In this document: piece after piece, positions 12,031 to 18,909 of the stretch
How the letters are laid out: each line of letters starts with the position of its first letter
Numbering within the stretch: position 1 is the first letter of the stretch
DNA from: Oscillospiraceae bacterium
Lineage (GTDB): Bacteria > Bacillota > Clostridia > Oscillospirales > Oscillospiraceae
DNA length: 64,000 bases
Reading direction: 5' to 3'
Assembly: GCA_022846075.1 (NCBI GenBank)
Contig: AP025582.1
Coordinates: forward strand, 1 to 64,000
Made by a program: the position numbers and the translations under genes
The notes under the pieces: generated by a model
The model's database searches: none
The model's input: only the letters and a program-made list of their open reading frames with translations
Told to the model about the DNA's origin: nothing

Positions 12031-12168
12031 GGTTCCCCTCATCCGTCACGGCTGCGCCGTGCCACCTTCCCCCAGGGGAAGGCAAAAGGCAAGAAGCATC
12101 TTTTGACAGGAAAGTAATTAGGCTTCCCCTGGGGGAAGCTGGCGAGCGAAGCGAGACTGATGAGGGGA
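12031..12168. repeat. R1 palindromic repeat pair (outward-facing), upstream of the DUF559 gene
   Basis: Two R1 units in inverted orientation: plus unit 12031-12083 and minus unit 12121-12168, with a 37-nt spacer. Each unit reads TTCCCCTCATC, a short variable hairpin, a CCA/CAG junction, then the palindrome CTTCCCCCAGGGGAAG. The outer end of the minus unit (GATGAGGGGA, 12159-12168) supplies the purine-rich ribosome site for the DUF559 gene. Other R1 copies lie at 16399-16592, 25573-25674, 30281-30472 and 34311-34449. Confidence 0.85.
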
Positions 12169-12178
12169 GCGTTCGGAC

Positions 12179-12562
12179 ATGGAAAACCCCGCCTTCCTGC
12201 GCGCCAACGCCCGGCGGCTCCGAAAAGAGGCCACGAAGGAAGAACGGCGCCTGTGGTATGATTTTCTCAAGGGTTACCCGGTGCAATTCCGTCGCCAGCA
12301 GGTCTTTAGGAGCTATATCGTGGATTTTTTCTGTCATAAGGCGGCGTTGGCCATAGAGTTGGACGGCGGCCAGCACTATGAGGGAGACGGCCCGGAGGAC
12401 GACCGGGCCAGGACCCGGTGGCTGGAGGAGACCTGCCATATCAAGGTGCTCCGCTTCACCAATCTGGAAATCAGCCAAAATTTTGAGGGCGTTTGTCAAG
12501 CCATTGATTTGTCCATCAGGGAATGGCTCCCCTCATCTGCCACGGCTTTGGGAGGACTATGA
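12179..12562 (+). CDS. DUF559 (Vsr/endonuclease-like) protein
   Basis: A 127-residue protein of the DUF559 family, related to the very-short-patch-repair endonuclease fold. Visible motifs are [20 protein letters not shown] (near 18-37), the core [20 protein letters not shown] (near 46-65), with the Asp and Glu-Leu-Asp-Gly-Gln-His expected of the nuclease centre, and the strand [11 protein letters not shown]. The real biological target is unknown. The gene is bounded by GATGAGGGGA (12159-12168) and TCCCCTCATC (12528-12537), exact inverted copies of the R1 terminus, so it looks like the cargo of a small mobile cassette. Its TGA overlaps the rnhA ATG by 4 nt. Confidence 0.85.
   Translation: MENPAFLRANARRLRKEATKEERRLWYDFLKGYPVQFRRQQVFRSYIVDFFCHKAALAIELDGGQHYEGDGPEDDRARTRWLEETCHIKVLRFTNLEISQNFEGVCQAIDLSIREWLPSSATALGGL
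12528..12547 (+). repeat. Truncated R1 terminus inside the 3' end of the DUF559 gene
   Basis: TCCCCTCATCTGCCACGGCT matches the first 20 nt of the R1 unit at 12034 with two differences. It is the inverted counterpart of the R1 terminus just before the gene, so the two together enclose the ORF. The following GGGAGG, used as the rnhA ribosome site, may also derive from this unit. Confidence 0.7.
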
Positions 12563-12999
12563 AAACTGTTACCATCTACACCGACGGAGCCTGCTCCGGC
12601 AACCCCGGCCCCGGAGGCTGGGGGGCCATCCTCCAGTACGGGAAGTTCAAAAAGGAACTCTCCGGCGGGGAGGCCCACACCACCAACAACCGCATGGAGC
12701 TCACCGGGGTCATCGCGGCGCTGTCGGCGCTGAAGGAGCCCTGCGTCGTGGAGCTGTACTCCGACTCCAAATACGTCATTGACGCGCTCCAGAAGGGCTG
12801 GGCCAAGAGCTGGAAGGCCAAGGGCTGGATCAAGAGCGACAAGAAGCCGGCCCTCAACCCCGATTTATGGGAAAGGCTTCTGGAGCTGTGCGAGTTTCAC
12901 ACCGTGAACCTCCACTGGGTGAAGGGGCACGCGGAAAATGAATTTAACAACCGCTGCGACGAGCTGGCGGTGGCCCAGAGCCAGAAATACAAGAAATAA
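12559..12999 (+). CDS. rnhA: Ribonuclease HI
   Basis: RNase HI cleaves the RNA strand of RNA-DNA hybrids (Okazaki primers, R-loops). The 146-residue protein has all four catalytic acidic positions: Asp in [11 protein letters not shown], Glu in NNRMELTG, Asp in YSDSKYV and Asp in NRCDELA, plus the basic handle region with many Lys/Trp (about 75-100). The ATG at 12559 overlaps the DUF559 stop (ATGA) and has GGGAGG upstream; the in-frame ATG at 12523 lies within DUF559. A strong bidirectional terminator follows directly. Confidence 0.95.
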   Translation: MKTVTIYTDGACSGNPGPGGWGAILQYGKFKKELSGGEAHTTNNRMELTGVIAALSALKEPCVVELYSDSKYVIDALQKGWAKSWKAKGWIKSDKKPALNPDLWERLLELCEFHTVNLHWVKGHAENEFNNRCDELAVAQSQKYKK

Positions 13000-13044
13000 A
13001 AAGCGCGGCCCGGTGAACCTTCACCGGGCCGCGCTTTTCTTTTT
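12999..13044. terminator. Bidirectional terminator between rnhA and mrp
   Basis: A 19-bp stem (arms 12999-13017 and 13020-13038) with A-tract before and T-tract after serves both convergent genes. It ends 2 nt before the mrp stop codon. Confidence 0.9.
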
Positions 13045-13046
13045 CG

Positions 13047-13862
13047 TTACAGCTCTTTGGCCACGTCCTCCAGATAGTTGGGGGCAAAATCCTCCGCCGT
13101 GCCCGCGTCGCAGGCGGCGGCCAGGTTGGGGTCGATGGGCAGCCGGGCCAGGACCTTCAGGCCGTGGGCGGCGGCGATGTCGTCGATGTGGCTCTCGCCG
13201 AAAATGGCGTGGCGCTTGCCGCAGTCGGGGCACTGGAAGTAGCTGTAATTCTCCACCAGGCCCAGAATGGGCAGGTCCATCATCTCGGCCATCTTCACCG
13301 CCTTTTCCACGATCATGCTCACCAGCTCCTGGGGGGAGGTGACGATGATGATGCCGTCCACGGGCAGGGATTGAAAGACGGTGAGGGGCACGTCCCCGGT
13401 GCCGGGAGGCATGTCGACGAACATATAGTCCACGTCGCCCCACTGCACGTCGGTCCAGAACTGCTTCACGGTGCCGGCGATGAGGCTCCCCCGCCAGACC
13501 ACGGGGTCGCTCTCGTTCTCCACCAGCAGGTTCAGGCTCATGAGCTTGATGCCCGTCTTGGTGAGGACGGGGAGGATGCCCTCCTCGTTGCCCATGGCCC
13601 GGGTGTGGACGCCGAAGGCCTTGGGGATGGAGGGGCCGGTGATGTCGGCGTCCAGGACGGCGGCCTGCCGCCCCGCCTTCTGGCAGGCGGCGGCCAGGGA
13701 GGCCGTGACCAGGCTCTTGCCCACGCCGCCCTTGCCGGACATGACGGCGATGACCTTTTTTACGTTGGAGTGGGGGTTGGCCTTGGCCTTGAAGTCAAAG
13801 GCCTCGGTGCGCTCGCCGCAGCTCTCGCCGCAGGAGGAGCAGTCGTGGGTGCATTCTGCCAT
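13047..13862 (-). CDS. mrp: Mrp/NBP35-family ATP-binding protein (iron-sulfur carrier)
   Basis: A P-loop NTPase that in this family binds and transfers Fe-S clusters to apoproteins. The 271-residue protein has an N-terminal Cys-rich segment (CTHDCSSCGESCGE, residues 4-17) of the NBP35 type, a deviant Walker A SGKGGVGKS near 42-50, the switch DADITGPS, and the bridging CPDC motif near 217-220 that holds a cluster between two subunits. It is the last gene of the dtd-MBL-hemZ-kinase-mrp minus-strand series, 61 nt after the kinase. Confidence 0.9.
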   Translation of the reverse strand: MAECTHDCSSCGESCGERTEAFDFKAKANPHSNVKKVIAVMSGKGGVGKSLVTASLAAACQKAGRQAAVLDADITGPSIPKAFGVHTRAMGNEEGILPVLTKTGIKLMSLNLLVENESDPVVWRGSLIAGTVKQFWTDVQWGDVDYMFVDMPPGTGDVPLTVFQSLPVDGIIIVTSPQELVSMIVEKAVKMAEMMDLPILGLVENYSYFQCPDCGKRHAIFGESHIDDIAAAHGLKVLARLPIDPNLAAACDAGTAEDFAPNYLEDVAKEL

Positions 13863-13923
13863 GGTTTGAAGTCTCCTTTTTGAAATTGTGATGGCCCTCT
13901 TCCCCCAAGGGGGAAAGGCGGTT

Positions 13924-14862
13924 TTATTTGTAGTGGTAGCTTCCCCCGCCGATGAACTCCCGCAGCAGGGAGTTTTTGGCCACCAGGGCGGGGTCGATGG
14001 ACTCGAACCAGTCGAAGGCGGCGATAAGGTCCAAAAGCTCCGCCCGGCGCTGGTTTTCCTGGGGCACCGCCTTCAAGATGGGAAGGGCGTAGTGCTTCAT
14101 CACGGAGACCTCGTAGGGGAGGGAGGAGTCCACGATGATGTCGGCGGTATTTTTGTAGGGGGAAATATAGAGCTTCTCCCCCCGGCGGACGTTGGCCCAC
14201 ATGGCCAGGGTGGAGGAGACGTCGGTGCCCCGGAAATTGTAATCCCGGACGGCCCGGCGTGTCAAGCGCATCCAGGTGCCCTTGAAGCGCAGGGCGTCCC
14301 CCTCCAGCACGTTGGAGCGGGCGGAGATATAGAGCTTGGTGGCCTCCGGGTGGGGCCCGGCGATGCCGGGGCCCAGGGCGTGGATGCCCTCAAAGATGGC
14401 GATCTCGTTTTTCTCCAGCTTGAGGGGGCGGCCCCGGGCGTCGTTGCGCATCTGGCGGGTGAACTCAAACTTGGGGATAATGACCTGGTCCCCGTTGGAC
14501 AGGCGGGTGAAGGTCTCGTCCAGCAGCTCCATGTCCAGGCACTCCGGGGACTCGAAGTCCAGATCCCCCTCGGGGGTCCGGGGGGCCGTTTTGGGGTCCA
14601 GGGTCTTGAAGTAGTTGTCCAGAGAGATGGTGTGGGAGTTCATCCCCCGCCGCTCCAACTCCTCCTCGATCTTCAGAGCCGTGGTGGTCTTGCCCGAGCC
14701 GGAGGGGCCGGAGAGGAGGACGATGGGAGAGGTGTCCAGCCGGGCGATGATCTTGTCGGCGGCCTCCTCCACCCGCTTTTGGTAGGCGGCGTCACATTCG
14801 GCCAGGAAGGCGGGGGTGTCGGCCAGGATACGGTCGTTGATCTCCTTAAGCTGATAGGCCAT
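13924..14862 (-). CDS. Uridine kinase-like / phosphoribulokinase-fold nucleoside kinase
   Basis: A 312-residue P-loop kinase: Walker A SGPSGSGKTT near 51-60, the substrate-loop ISLDNYF near 79-85 (Asp typical of uridine kinases), and the lid region SDxR-like SARSNVL. It would phosphorylate a nucleoside; the exact substrate cannot be told from sequence. The N-terminal 45 residues extend beyond the catalytic domain of ordinary Udk. It starts 3 nt after hemZ, so the two are cotranscribed. Confidence 0.8.
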   Translation of the reverse strand: MAYQLKEINDRILADTPAFLAECDAAYQKRVEEAADKIIARLDTSPIVLLSGPSGSGKTTTALKIEEELERRGMNSHTISLDNYFKTLDPKTAPRTPEGDLDFESPECLDMELLDETFTRLSNGDQVIIPKFEFTRQMRNDARGRPLKLEKNEIAIFEGIHALGPGIAGPHPEATKLYISARSNVLEGDALRFKGTWMRLTRRAVRDYNFRGTDVSSTLAMWANVRRGEKLYISPYKNTADIIVDSSLPYEVSVMKHYALPILKAVPQENQRRAELLDLIAAFDWFESIDPALVAKNSLLREFIGGGSYHYK

Positions 14863-14865
14863 AGT

Positions 14866-16332
14866 TCAATCTCCCTTCGTTTCCAGGAGGAAGGGGGCCA
14901 AAGCCGCCTTCTCCCGGCATATTTTGTCCACATCCCGCAGATATTCCTGGGGATATTTTGGATTGGCGGCCCGTTCGATTTTGCCCGTCTTGGGCCACAC
15001 CAGCTTGGTGACCCCGCCGCCCCCCAGGGCCAGGATGGTGTGCAGCTCCTCCATCATGGCGATGTTGTAGAGGCTGGCAAAGCCCGGCTTGGCCCAGCTC
15101 ACGTTCTCGAAGGAGCCGGACATATACTTCTGGCGGTAGAGGTAGTAGGGGGAATAGCCCGCGGCCCGGAGAGCGGCCCAGGCGGCGTCCAGCATGTGTT
15201 CCACCTGCTGGGCAGAGGGCAGGTCGCCCCCCTCTTCCATCAGGCGCGACCCCTTCTTGAGGGCCAGGGTGTGGACGGTGATGTTCTCCGGGGCCAGGGC
15301 CATGACCTCGGTCAGGCTTTGGGCGAAGCCGGCGGCGCTGTCCCCAGGCAGGCCGGCGATGAGGTCCATGTTCACGGCGAAATCACCGGCGGCGCGGACG
15401 GCCCCATAGGCCCGGCGGATGTCCTCCGGGGAGTGGGGGCGGCCCATGCGCTCCAGGACGGCCTGGGACATGGACTGAGGGTTCACCGACACCCGGTCCA
15501 CCCCGTGACGGGCCAAAACGGCCAGCTTTTCCCCCGTGATGGTGTCTGGCCGGCCCGCCTCCACGGTAAATTCCGTGCACCGCCCCAGGGGCAGGTGGCG
15601 GTCCATGGCGTCGAGCACCCGGTCCAGCTGCTCCGCCGTCAGGGTGGTGGGGGTGCCCCCGCCCACGTAGACGGTGCGGACGGCCCGGCCGGTCTCTTGG
15701 AGCAAGGCCCCGGCGGCCTGGATTTCCCGGACCAGGGCGTCCACGAAGGGTTCCACCAAAGGCAGGCACTTATCCACGGCGGAAGAGATAAAGGAGCAGT
15801 AGACGCACCGGCTGGGGCAGAAGGGGATGCCCACGTAGAGGGAAATTTCGTCGGGGCGGAGGGCCCTCTGGGTGGCCACGCTCTCCCCGGCGCAGTCCAT
15901 GGCCAGGCGGCGGCGGAGGGGGGAGACCCGGTAGGTGTCCCGCAAAAGCCGCTCCGCCTGGGCGGGAGCGGCCCCCTGGAGGATGGCCTTGGCGGGGATC
16001 TTCACCGGCCGCACGCCGGTGAGAGCCCCCCAGGGGGGTTCCTTTCCCAGGGCCCGGACCCCGGCGTCGTAGAAGGCCAGCTTCAAGATGCGCTGGCACA
16101 CCCGGTCGTCGGTGAGCCCGCCGGTGAGCGCCGCCGTTTTGGCCCGGCGGGCGGCGGTATAGGTTTTGCCCTCATAGGTCAGTTTGGCGGCGGCGGTGAG
16201 CCAGGTTTTCCCCTTGGAGAGGGAGAGGATGAGGGTATTTTCCCCCGTTCCGGGCCGCTCATTGGGAAACAGGGTGAGCATCATTTGCTCGGCGGCGTAG
16301 CGGTAATCGTGGCCGCGTAGAGTGATCTGCAT
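14866..16332 (-). CDS. hemZ: HemZ-like radical SAM protein (coproporphyrinogen dehydrogenase family)
   Basis: A 488-residue radical SAM protein with the cluster motif CPSRCVYCSF near 171-180, the GGGTPT block near 226-231 and a HemN/HemZ-like C-terminal part (NITVHTLALKKGS, then YYLYRQKYMSG). The Bacillus HemZ has about the same length (501). HemZ-type proteins are annotated as oxygen-independent coproporphyrinogen III oxidases, but some HemN relatives are haem chaperones, so the reaction is uncertain. Start at 16332 has AAAGGAGG upstream. An R1 repeat pair lies between it and the MBL gene. Confidence 0.85.
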   Translation of the reverse strand: MQITLRGHDYRYAAEQMMLTLFPNERPGTGENTLILSLSKGKTWLTAAAKLTYEGKTYTAARRAKTAALTGGLTDDRVCQRILKLAFYDAGVRALGKEPPWGALTGVRPVKIPAKAILQGAAPAQAERLLRDTYRVSPLRRRLAMDCAGESVATQRALRPDEISLYVGIPFCPSRCVYCSFISSAVDKCLPLVEPFVDALVREIQAAGALLQETGRAVRTVYVGGGTPTTLTAEQLDRVLDAMDRHLPLGRCTEFTVEAGRPDTITGEKLAVLARHGVDRVSVNPQSMSQAVLERMGRPHSPEDIRRAYGAVRAAGDFAVNMDLIAGLPGDSAAGFAQSLTEVMALAPENITVHTLALKKGSRLMEEGGDLPSAQQVEHMLDAAWAALRAAGYSPYYLYRQKYMSGSFENVSWAKPGFASLYNIAMMEELHTILALGGGGVTKLVWPKTGKIERAANPKYPQEYLRDVDKICREKAALAPFLLETKGD

Positions 16333-16398
16333 GGGGCCTCCTTTTGGAAAGAGAGGGGATGGAAAGGTTAGGCGAAAGAAGGTATTACAAAAGGGACA

Positions 16399-16592
16399 GG
16401 TTCCCCTCATCAGTCTCGCTGCGCTCGACAGCTTCCCCCCAGGGGAAGCCTTTTCCTGGGGTATTTTCCGAGGAAGACTTTTTCCGGGGGAGCCTTCCCC
16501 GGGGGTTGGCTGTCCTTGCGCGGCTATGCCGCCTGCGGACAGCTCATACCCTGCGGGCAGAAGGTGCTCCGCGGGGGAGGATGAGGGGGACC
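16399..16592. repeat. R1 repeat pair (outward-facing) with one long unit
   Basis: Plus unit 16399-16450 is a short R1. The minus unit 16491-16592 is a long form: between the TCCCC/ATC terminus and the AAGCC end it carries an extra segment with a second palindrome (GGACAGC ... GCTGTCC arms about a GCGGC/GCCGC hairpin). The same long form appears at 30364-30472. It fills the gap between hemZ and the MBL gene; no promoter is evident in it. Confidence 0.8.
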
Positions 16593-17204
16593 TTACCCGT
16601 CCGCCAGGGCTTCCCGCATATAGTAGTTGCCCTTCCGCTCGGCCTCCAGGGTGGAAAAGCCCTCGTGGCCGGGGAGGACCTGGAAATCCCCCTCCAGCTC
16701 GCCCAGCCGCTTCAAAGAGGCCATGATCTCCTCGTAGCTGCCGCCGGGCAGGTCGGTGCGGCCCATGGACCCGGCAAAGAGGGTGTCCCCGGTGAAAAGG
16801 ATGTCCCGGCACTTGAGCACCACCGAGCCCCTGGAGTGGCCGGGGGTGTGGAGGACCTCCACGTTCAGGTTCCCCAGCTTTACCACGTCCCCGTCCCGCC
16901 AGAGGGTCACGTCCCCCAGGGCGGCGGTGGGCATGAGGGGGTCGGACTTCCCCGCGTCTTCCGGGTGGAGGTAGACGGGGATATTGCCCAGCCGCTCCAG
17001 CAGGTCGGCCACCCCGCCCACGTGGTCATAGTGGCCGTGGGTGAGAAAGACGGCCCGGATGGTGAGCCCCGCCTCCCTGGCGGCGTCCACCAGCTCGGGG
17101 GCGGGGGCGCCGGGGTCGATGACGGCGGCGGCGCCGCTCTCCTCATCCCCCAAAAGGTAGCAGTTAGTATATACGGAGGGTAGAAACAGATGCTTAATTA
17201 CCAT
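16593..17204 (-). CDS. MBL-fold metallohydrolase (glyoxalase II-like)
   Basis: A 203-residue metallo-beta-lactamase-fold hydrolase with the metal-binding motif THGHYDHVGG near 55-64, a further His in HTPGHSRGS near 119-127, the Asp in FTGDTLF near 138 and the terminal His in PGHEGFS. These are the usual two-zinc ligands of small glyoxalase-II-like proteins; the substrate is unknown. The neighbours dtd and hemZ are frequent partners in Clostridia. AAGGAG precedes the ATG. Confidence 0.88.
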   Translation of the reverse strand: MVIKHLFLPSVYTNCYLLGDEESGAAAVIDPGAPAPELVDAAREAGLTIRAVFLTHGHYDHVGGVADLLERLGNIPVYLHPEDAGKSDPLMPTAALGDVTLWRDGDVVKLGNLNVEVLHTPGHSRGSVVLKCRDILFTGDTLFAGSMGRTDLPGGSYEEIMASLKRLGELEGDFQVLPGHEGFSTLEAERKGNYYMREALADG

Positions 17205-17223
17205 TTGTATTCTCCTTGCCCTG

Positions 17224-17248
17224 GGGACGGATCGGATCCGCCCCTACA
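17224..17248. repeat. REP-like palindrome (R2), overlapping the dtd stop codon
   Basis: GGGACGGATCGGATCCGCCC followed by CTAC, an imperfect palindrome of the GTAGGGGCGGAT...ATCCGCCC type also seen at 55747-55768, 55826-55850 and 57641-57669. It spans the end of dtd and the gap to the MBL gene. Confidence 0.6.
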
Positions 17249-17687
17249 AAATGTCGGTGTCCAGCAGGATGGTGACGGGGCCGTCATTCTGGGAGTAGAC
17301 CTGCATATCCGCGCCGAACTCGCCGTGCTCCACGTGGAAGCCCCGCCCCTCGCACTGGGCCAGAAAGCGCTGGTAGAGGGGGATGGCCACGTCGGGCCGG
17401 GCGGCGCCGGTGAAGCCGGGGCGGCGGGACTTGCAGTCGGCGTAGAGGGTGAACTGGGAGACCACCAGCAGCGAGCCCCCCACCTGCTCCAGGTTCCGGT
17501 TCATTTTGCCGGTTTCGTCTTCAAAGACCCGAAGGCCGCAGACCTTGTCGGCCAGCCGGTCGGCCTGGGCCTCGGTGTCCGTGGGGGCCACGCCCAGCAG
17601 GACGAGGAAGCCGCCGCCGGTCTCCCCCACCGTTTCCCCGGCAATGTCCACCCGGGCGTTCTTCACTCTCGTTACCACCGCGCGCAT
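17244..17687 (-). CDS. dtd: D-aminoacyl-tRNA deacylase
   Basis: Hydrolyses D-amino acids (and misplaced Gly) from tRNA. The 147-residue protein has the two catalytic-site motifs of the family: VSQFTLYAD near 76-84 and the Gly-Pro motif NDGPVT near 135-140. The start at 17687 gives the family N-terminus MRAVVTRVKNARV; an upstream in-frame ATG at 17822 would add 45 unrelated residues and lies before the promoter. It is the first gene of the minus-strand series running to mrp. Confidence 0.93.
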   Translation of the reverse strand: MRAVVTRVKNARVDIAGETVGETGGGFLVLLGVAPTDTEAQADRLADKVCGLRVFEDETGKMNRNLEQVGGSLLVVSQFTLYADCKSRRPGFTGAARPDVAIPLYQRFLAQCEGRGFHVEHGEFGADMQVYSQNDGPVTILLDTDIL

Positions 17688-17724
17688 CCGCAGGTCCTCC
17701 CCCGTGAAAGGTTTTTGAACTTTT

Positions 17725-17753
17725 ATTATAACCTTTTCGGATAAAAAGGTCAA
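17725..17753 (-). promoter_or_regulatory. Promoter of dtd
   Basis: On the minus strand: -35 TTGACC (17753-17748), 17-nt spacer, -10 TATAAT (17730-17725), about 38 nt before the dtd start. This supports the 17687 start. Confidence 0.8.
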
Positions 17754-17875
17754 CAAAGGGGCTGGTTTGGTTCTGTGACTTTCGGTGTGGTTGAGTTGGA
17801 GGGAACAGGTTGAAATGGTCAAAGTTGGAGCAGTGAGATTTTGGGCGGCGCTATTTTTGGGGGAGCAGGATTGCT

Positions 17876-17904
17876 TTGCAATGTGGAGGGCAATCCATTA
17901 TAAT
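17876..17904 (+). promoter_or_regulatory. Promoter of the vanZ-like gene
   Basis: -35 TTGCAA (17876-17881), 17-nt spacer, -10 TATAAT (17899-17904), 65 nt before the start codon. Confidence 0.7.
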
Positions 17905-17969
17905 GCTCTTAAAGTACGTCTTAGGCGGAGAAGGCGCCCTTGACAAACCTGAACTCGAGGTGGGTACAT

Positions 17970-18599
17970 ATGCTTCTCGATATATATAATTGTTTTCGGA
18001 CAGAAATGAATAGCGGAACCTTTTTGGGTTATTTTTTGCAGGCCGTACCGGTTACTGTTGTGGTTGGAATTGTGTATACAATTTTCAGATTAGTCTTTTT
18101 AAGGCGCAGGAAATGCCATGTAATATGGTTTTCAGAGGCTATGCGATTACTGTTTGTGTGCTACCTGACAGGATTGTGCAGTCTTGTAATACTGCCAGCA
18201 AATTTTTGGTTAGGGGTTTATGATGGTATTTTTTTTGGCTGGTGGGAGTATATAGGGCCATTTTTCCAATTTGGTGAAGTCAACTTAATTCCCACTATTG
18301 TAAAATGTCTGAGCGGCGAATTTGCACTTAGCAGTTGGGTGAATGAAATGCTTGTCGGCAATTTTGTAATGTTTATGCCGTTTGGTTTTTTTCTCCCGTT
18401 TGTAACGGAAAGACTAAATAAAAAACGGGCTTTAGCAATCGCTGTGATTGTTCCAGCTGTTGTGGAATTTCTTCAGTTGATTATTGGCAGAAGCTTTGAT
18501 ATTGATGATTTGATTTGCAATTTTTTTGGAATTGCAGTCGGTTTCTTAATTGCTAATGGAGTTAAAAAAGTCTGGGGAGCTGTTTCAAGGTCACAGTAA
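17970..18599 (+). CDS. VanZ-like family membrane protein
   Basis: A 209-residue protein with about five membrane segments and the VanZ-like signature regions: VNLIPTIV near 108-115, LVGNFVMFMPFGFFLPF near 129-145, and VEFLQLIIGRSFDIDDLICN near 170-189. VanZ relatives are linked to glycopeptide (teicoplanin) tolerance and to other envelope roles; the role here is unknown. ATG 17970 is preferred, with GAGGTGGG 6 nt upstream. The gene is much more AT-rich than its neighbours and uses A/T-ending codons, suggesting recent transfer. It has its own promoter and terminator. Confidence 0.8.
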   Translation: MLLDIYNCFRTEMNSGTFLGYFLQAVPVTVVVGIVYTIFRLVFLRRRKCHVIWFSEAMRLLFVCYLTGLCSLVILPANFWLGVYDGIFFGWWEYIGPFFQFGEVNLIPTIVKCLSGEFALSSWVNEMLVGNFVMFMPFGFFLPFVTERLNKKRALAIAVIVPAVVEFLQLIIGRSFDIDDLICNFFGIAVGFLIANGVKKVWGAVSRSQ

Positions 18600-18672
18600 A
18601 TAATTCCTGTTTGTCAGGCTGATTTAAATGCGTCTCATTGGTATCGTGCGTCTTTGCCAGCATTCCCATTGC

Positions 18673-18714
18673 AAAAGAGGGCCTGTCGGCGGCAAGCCGA
18701 CAGGCCCTCTTTTG
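18673..18714. terminator. Terminator downstream of the vanZ-like gene
   Basis: An 18-bp G+C-rich stem with AAAA before and TTTT after (arms 18673-18690 and 18697-18714). It could work in both directions. Confidence 0.85.
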
Positions 18715-18843
18715 TTTCAAGGCCGTGTCCCCTTCCTCGCAAAACCCGGCCCCGCGAAAGGCCGCGCGGCCGGGGCCTTTCCCCCTTCGGGGGCGCCTCC
18801 TTTTTGGAGAGGGCTTTTTTCTTGAAAAAACCATGTCTCCGCC

Positions 18844-18872
18844 TTGAATTATCTCAAGAAAAATGGTATGAT
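18844..18872 (+). promoter_or_regulatory. Promoter of miaB
   Basis: -35 TTGAAT (18844-18849), 17-nt spacer, -10 TATGAT (18867-18872) with an extended TGG just before it. Confidence 0.7.
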
Positions 18873-18909
18873 TTTTAGTTGAAAGTATGTGAAAAACGGA
18901 GGAACGCAC

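Noticed and set aside
13885-13920. CTTCCCCCAAGGGGGAAAG before mrp as another R1 copy
   Set aside because: Only the terminal palindrome resembles R1; the TCCCCTCATC end and inner hairpin are missing.
13888-16320. 810-codon plus-strand frame opposite the uridine-kinase-like and hemZ genes
   Set aside because: Antisense shadow: the minus strand shows clear kinase and radical SAM motifs, while this frame gives only Gly/Val/His/Gln-rich sequence.
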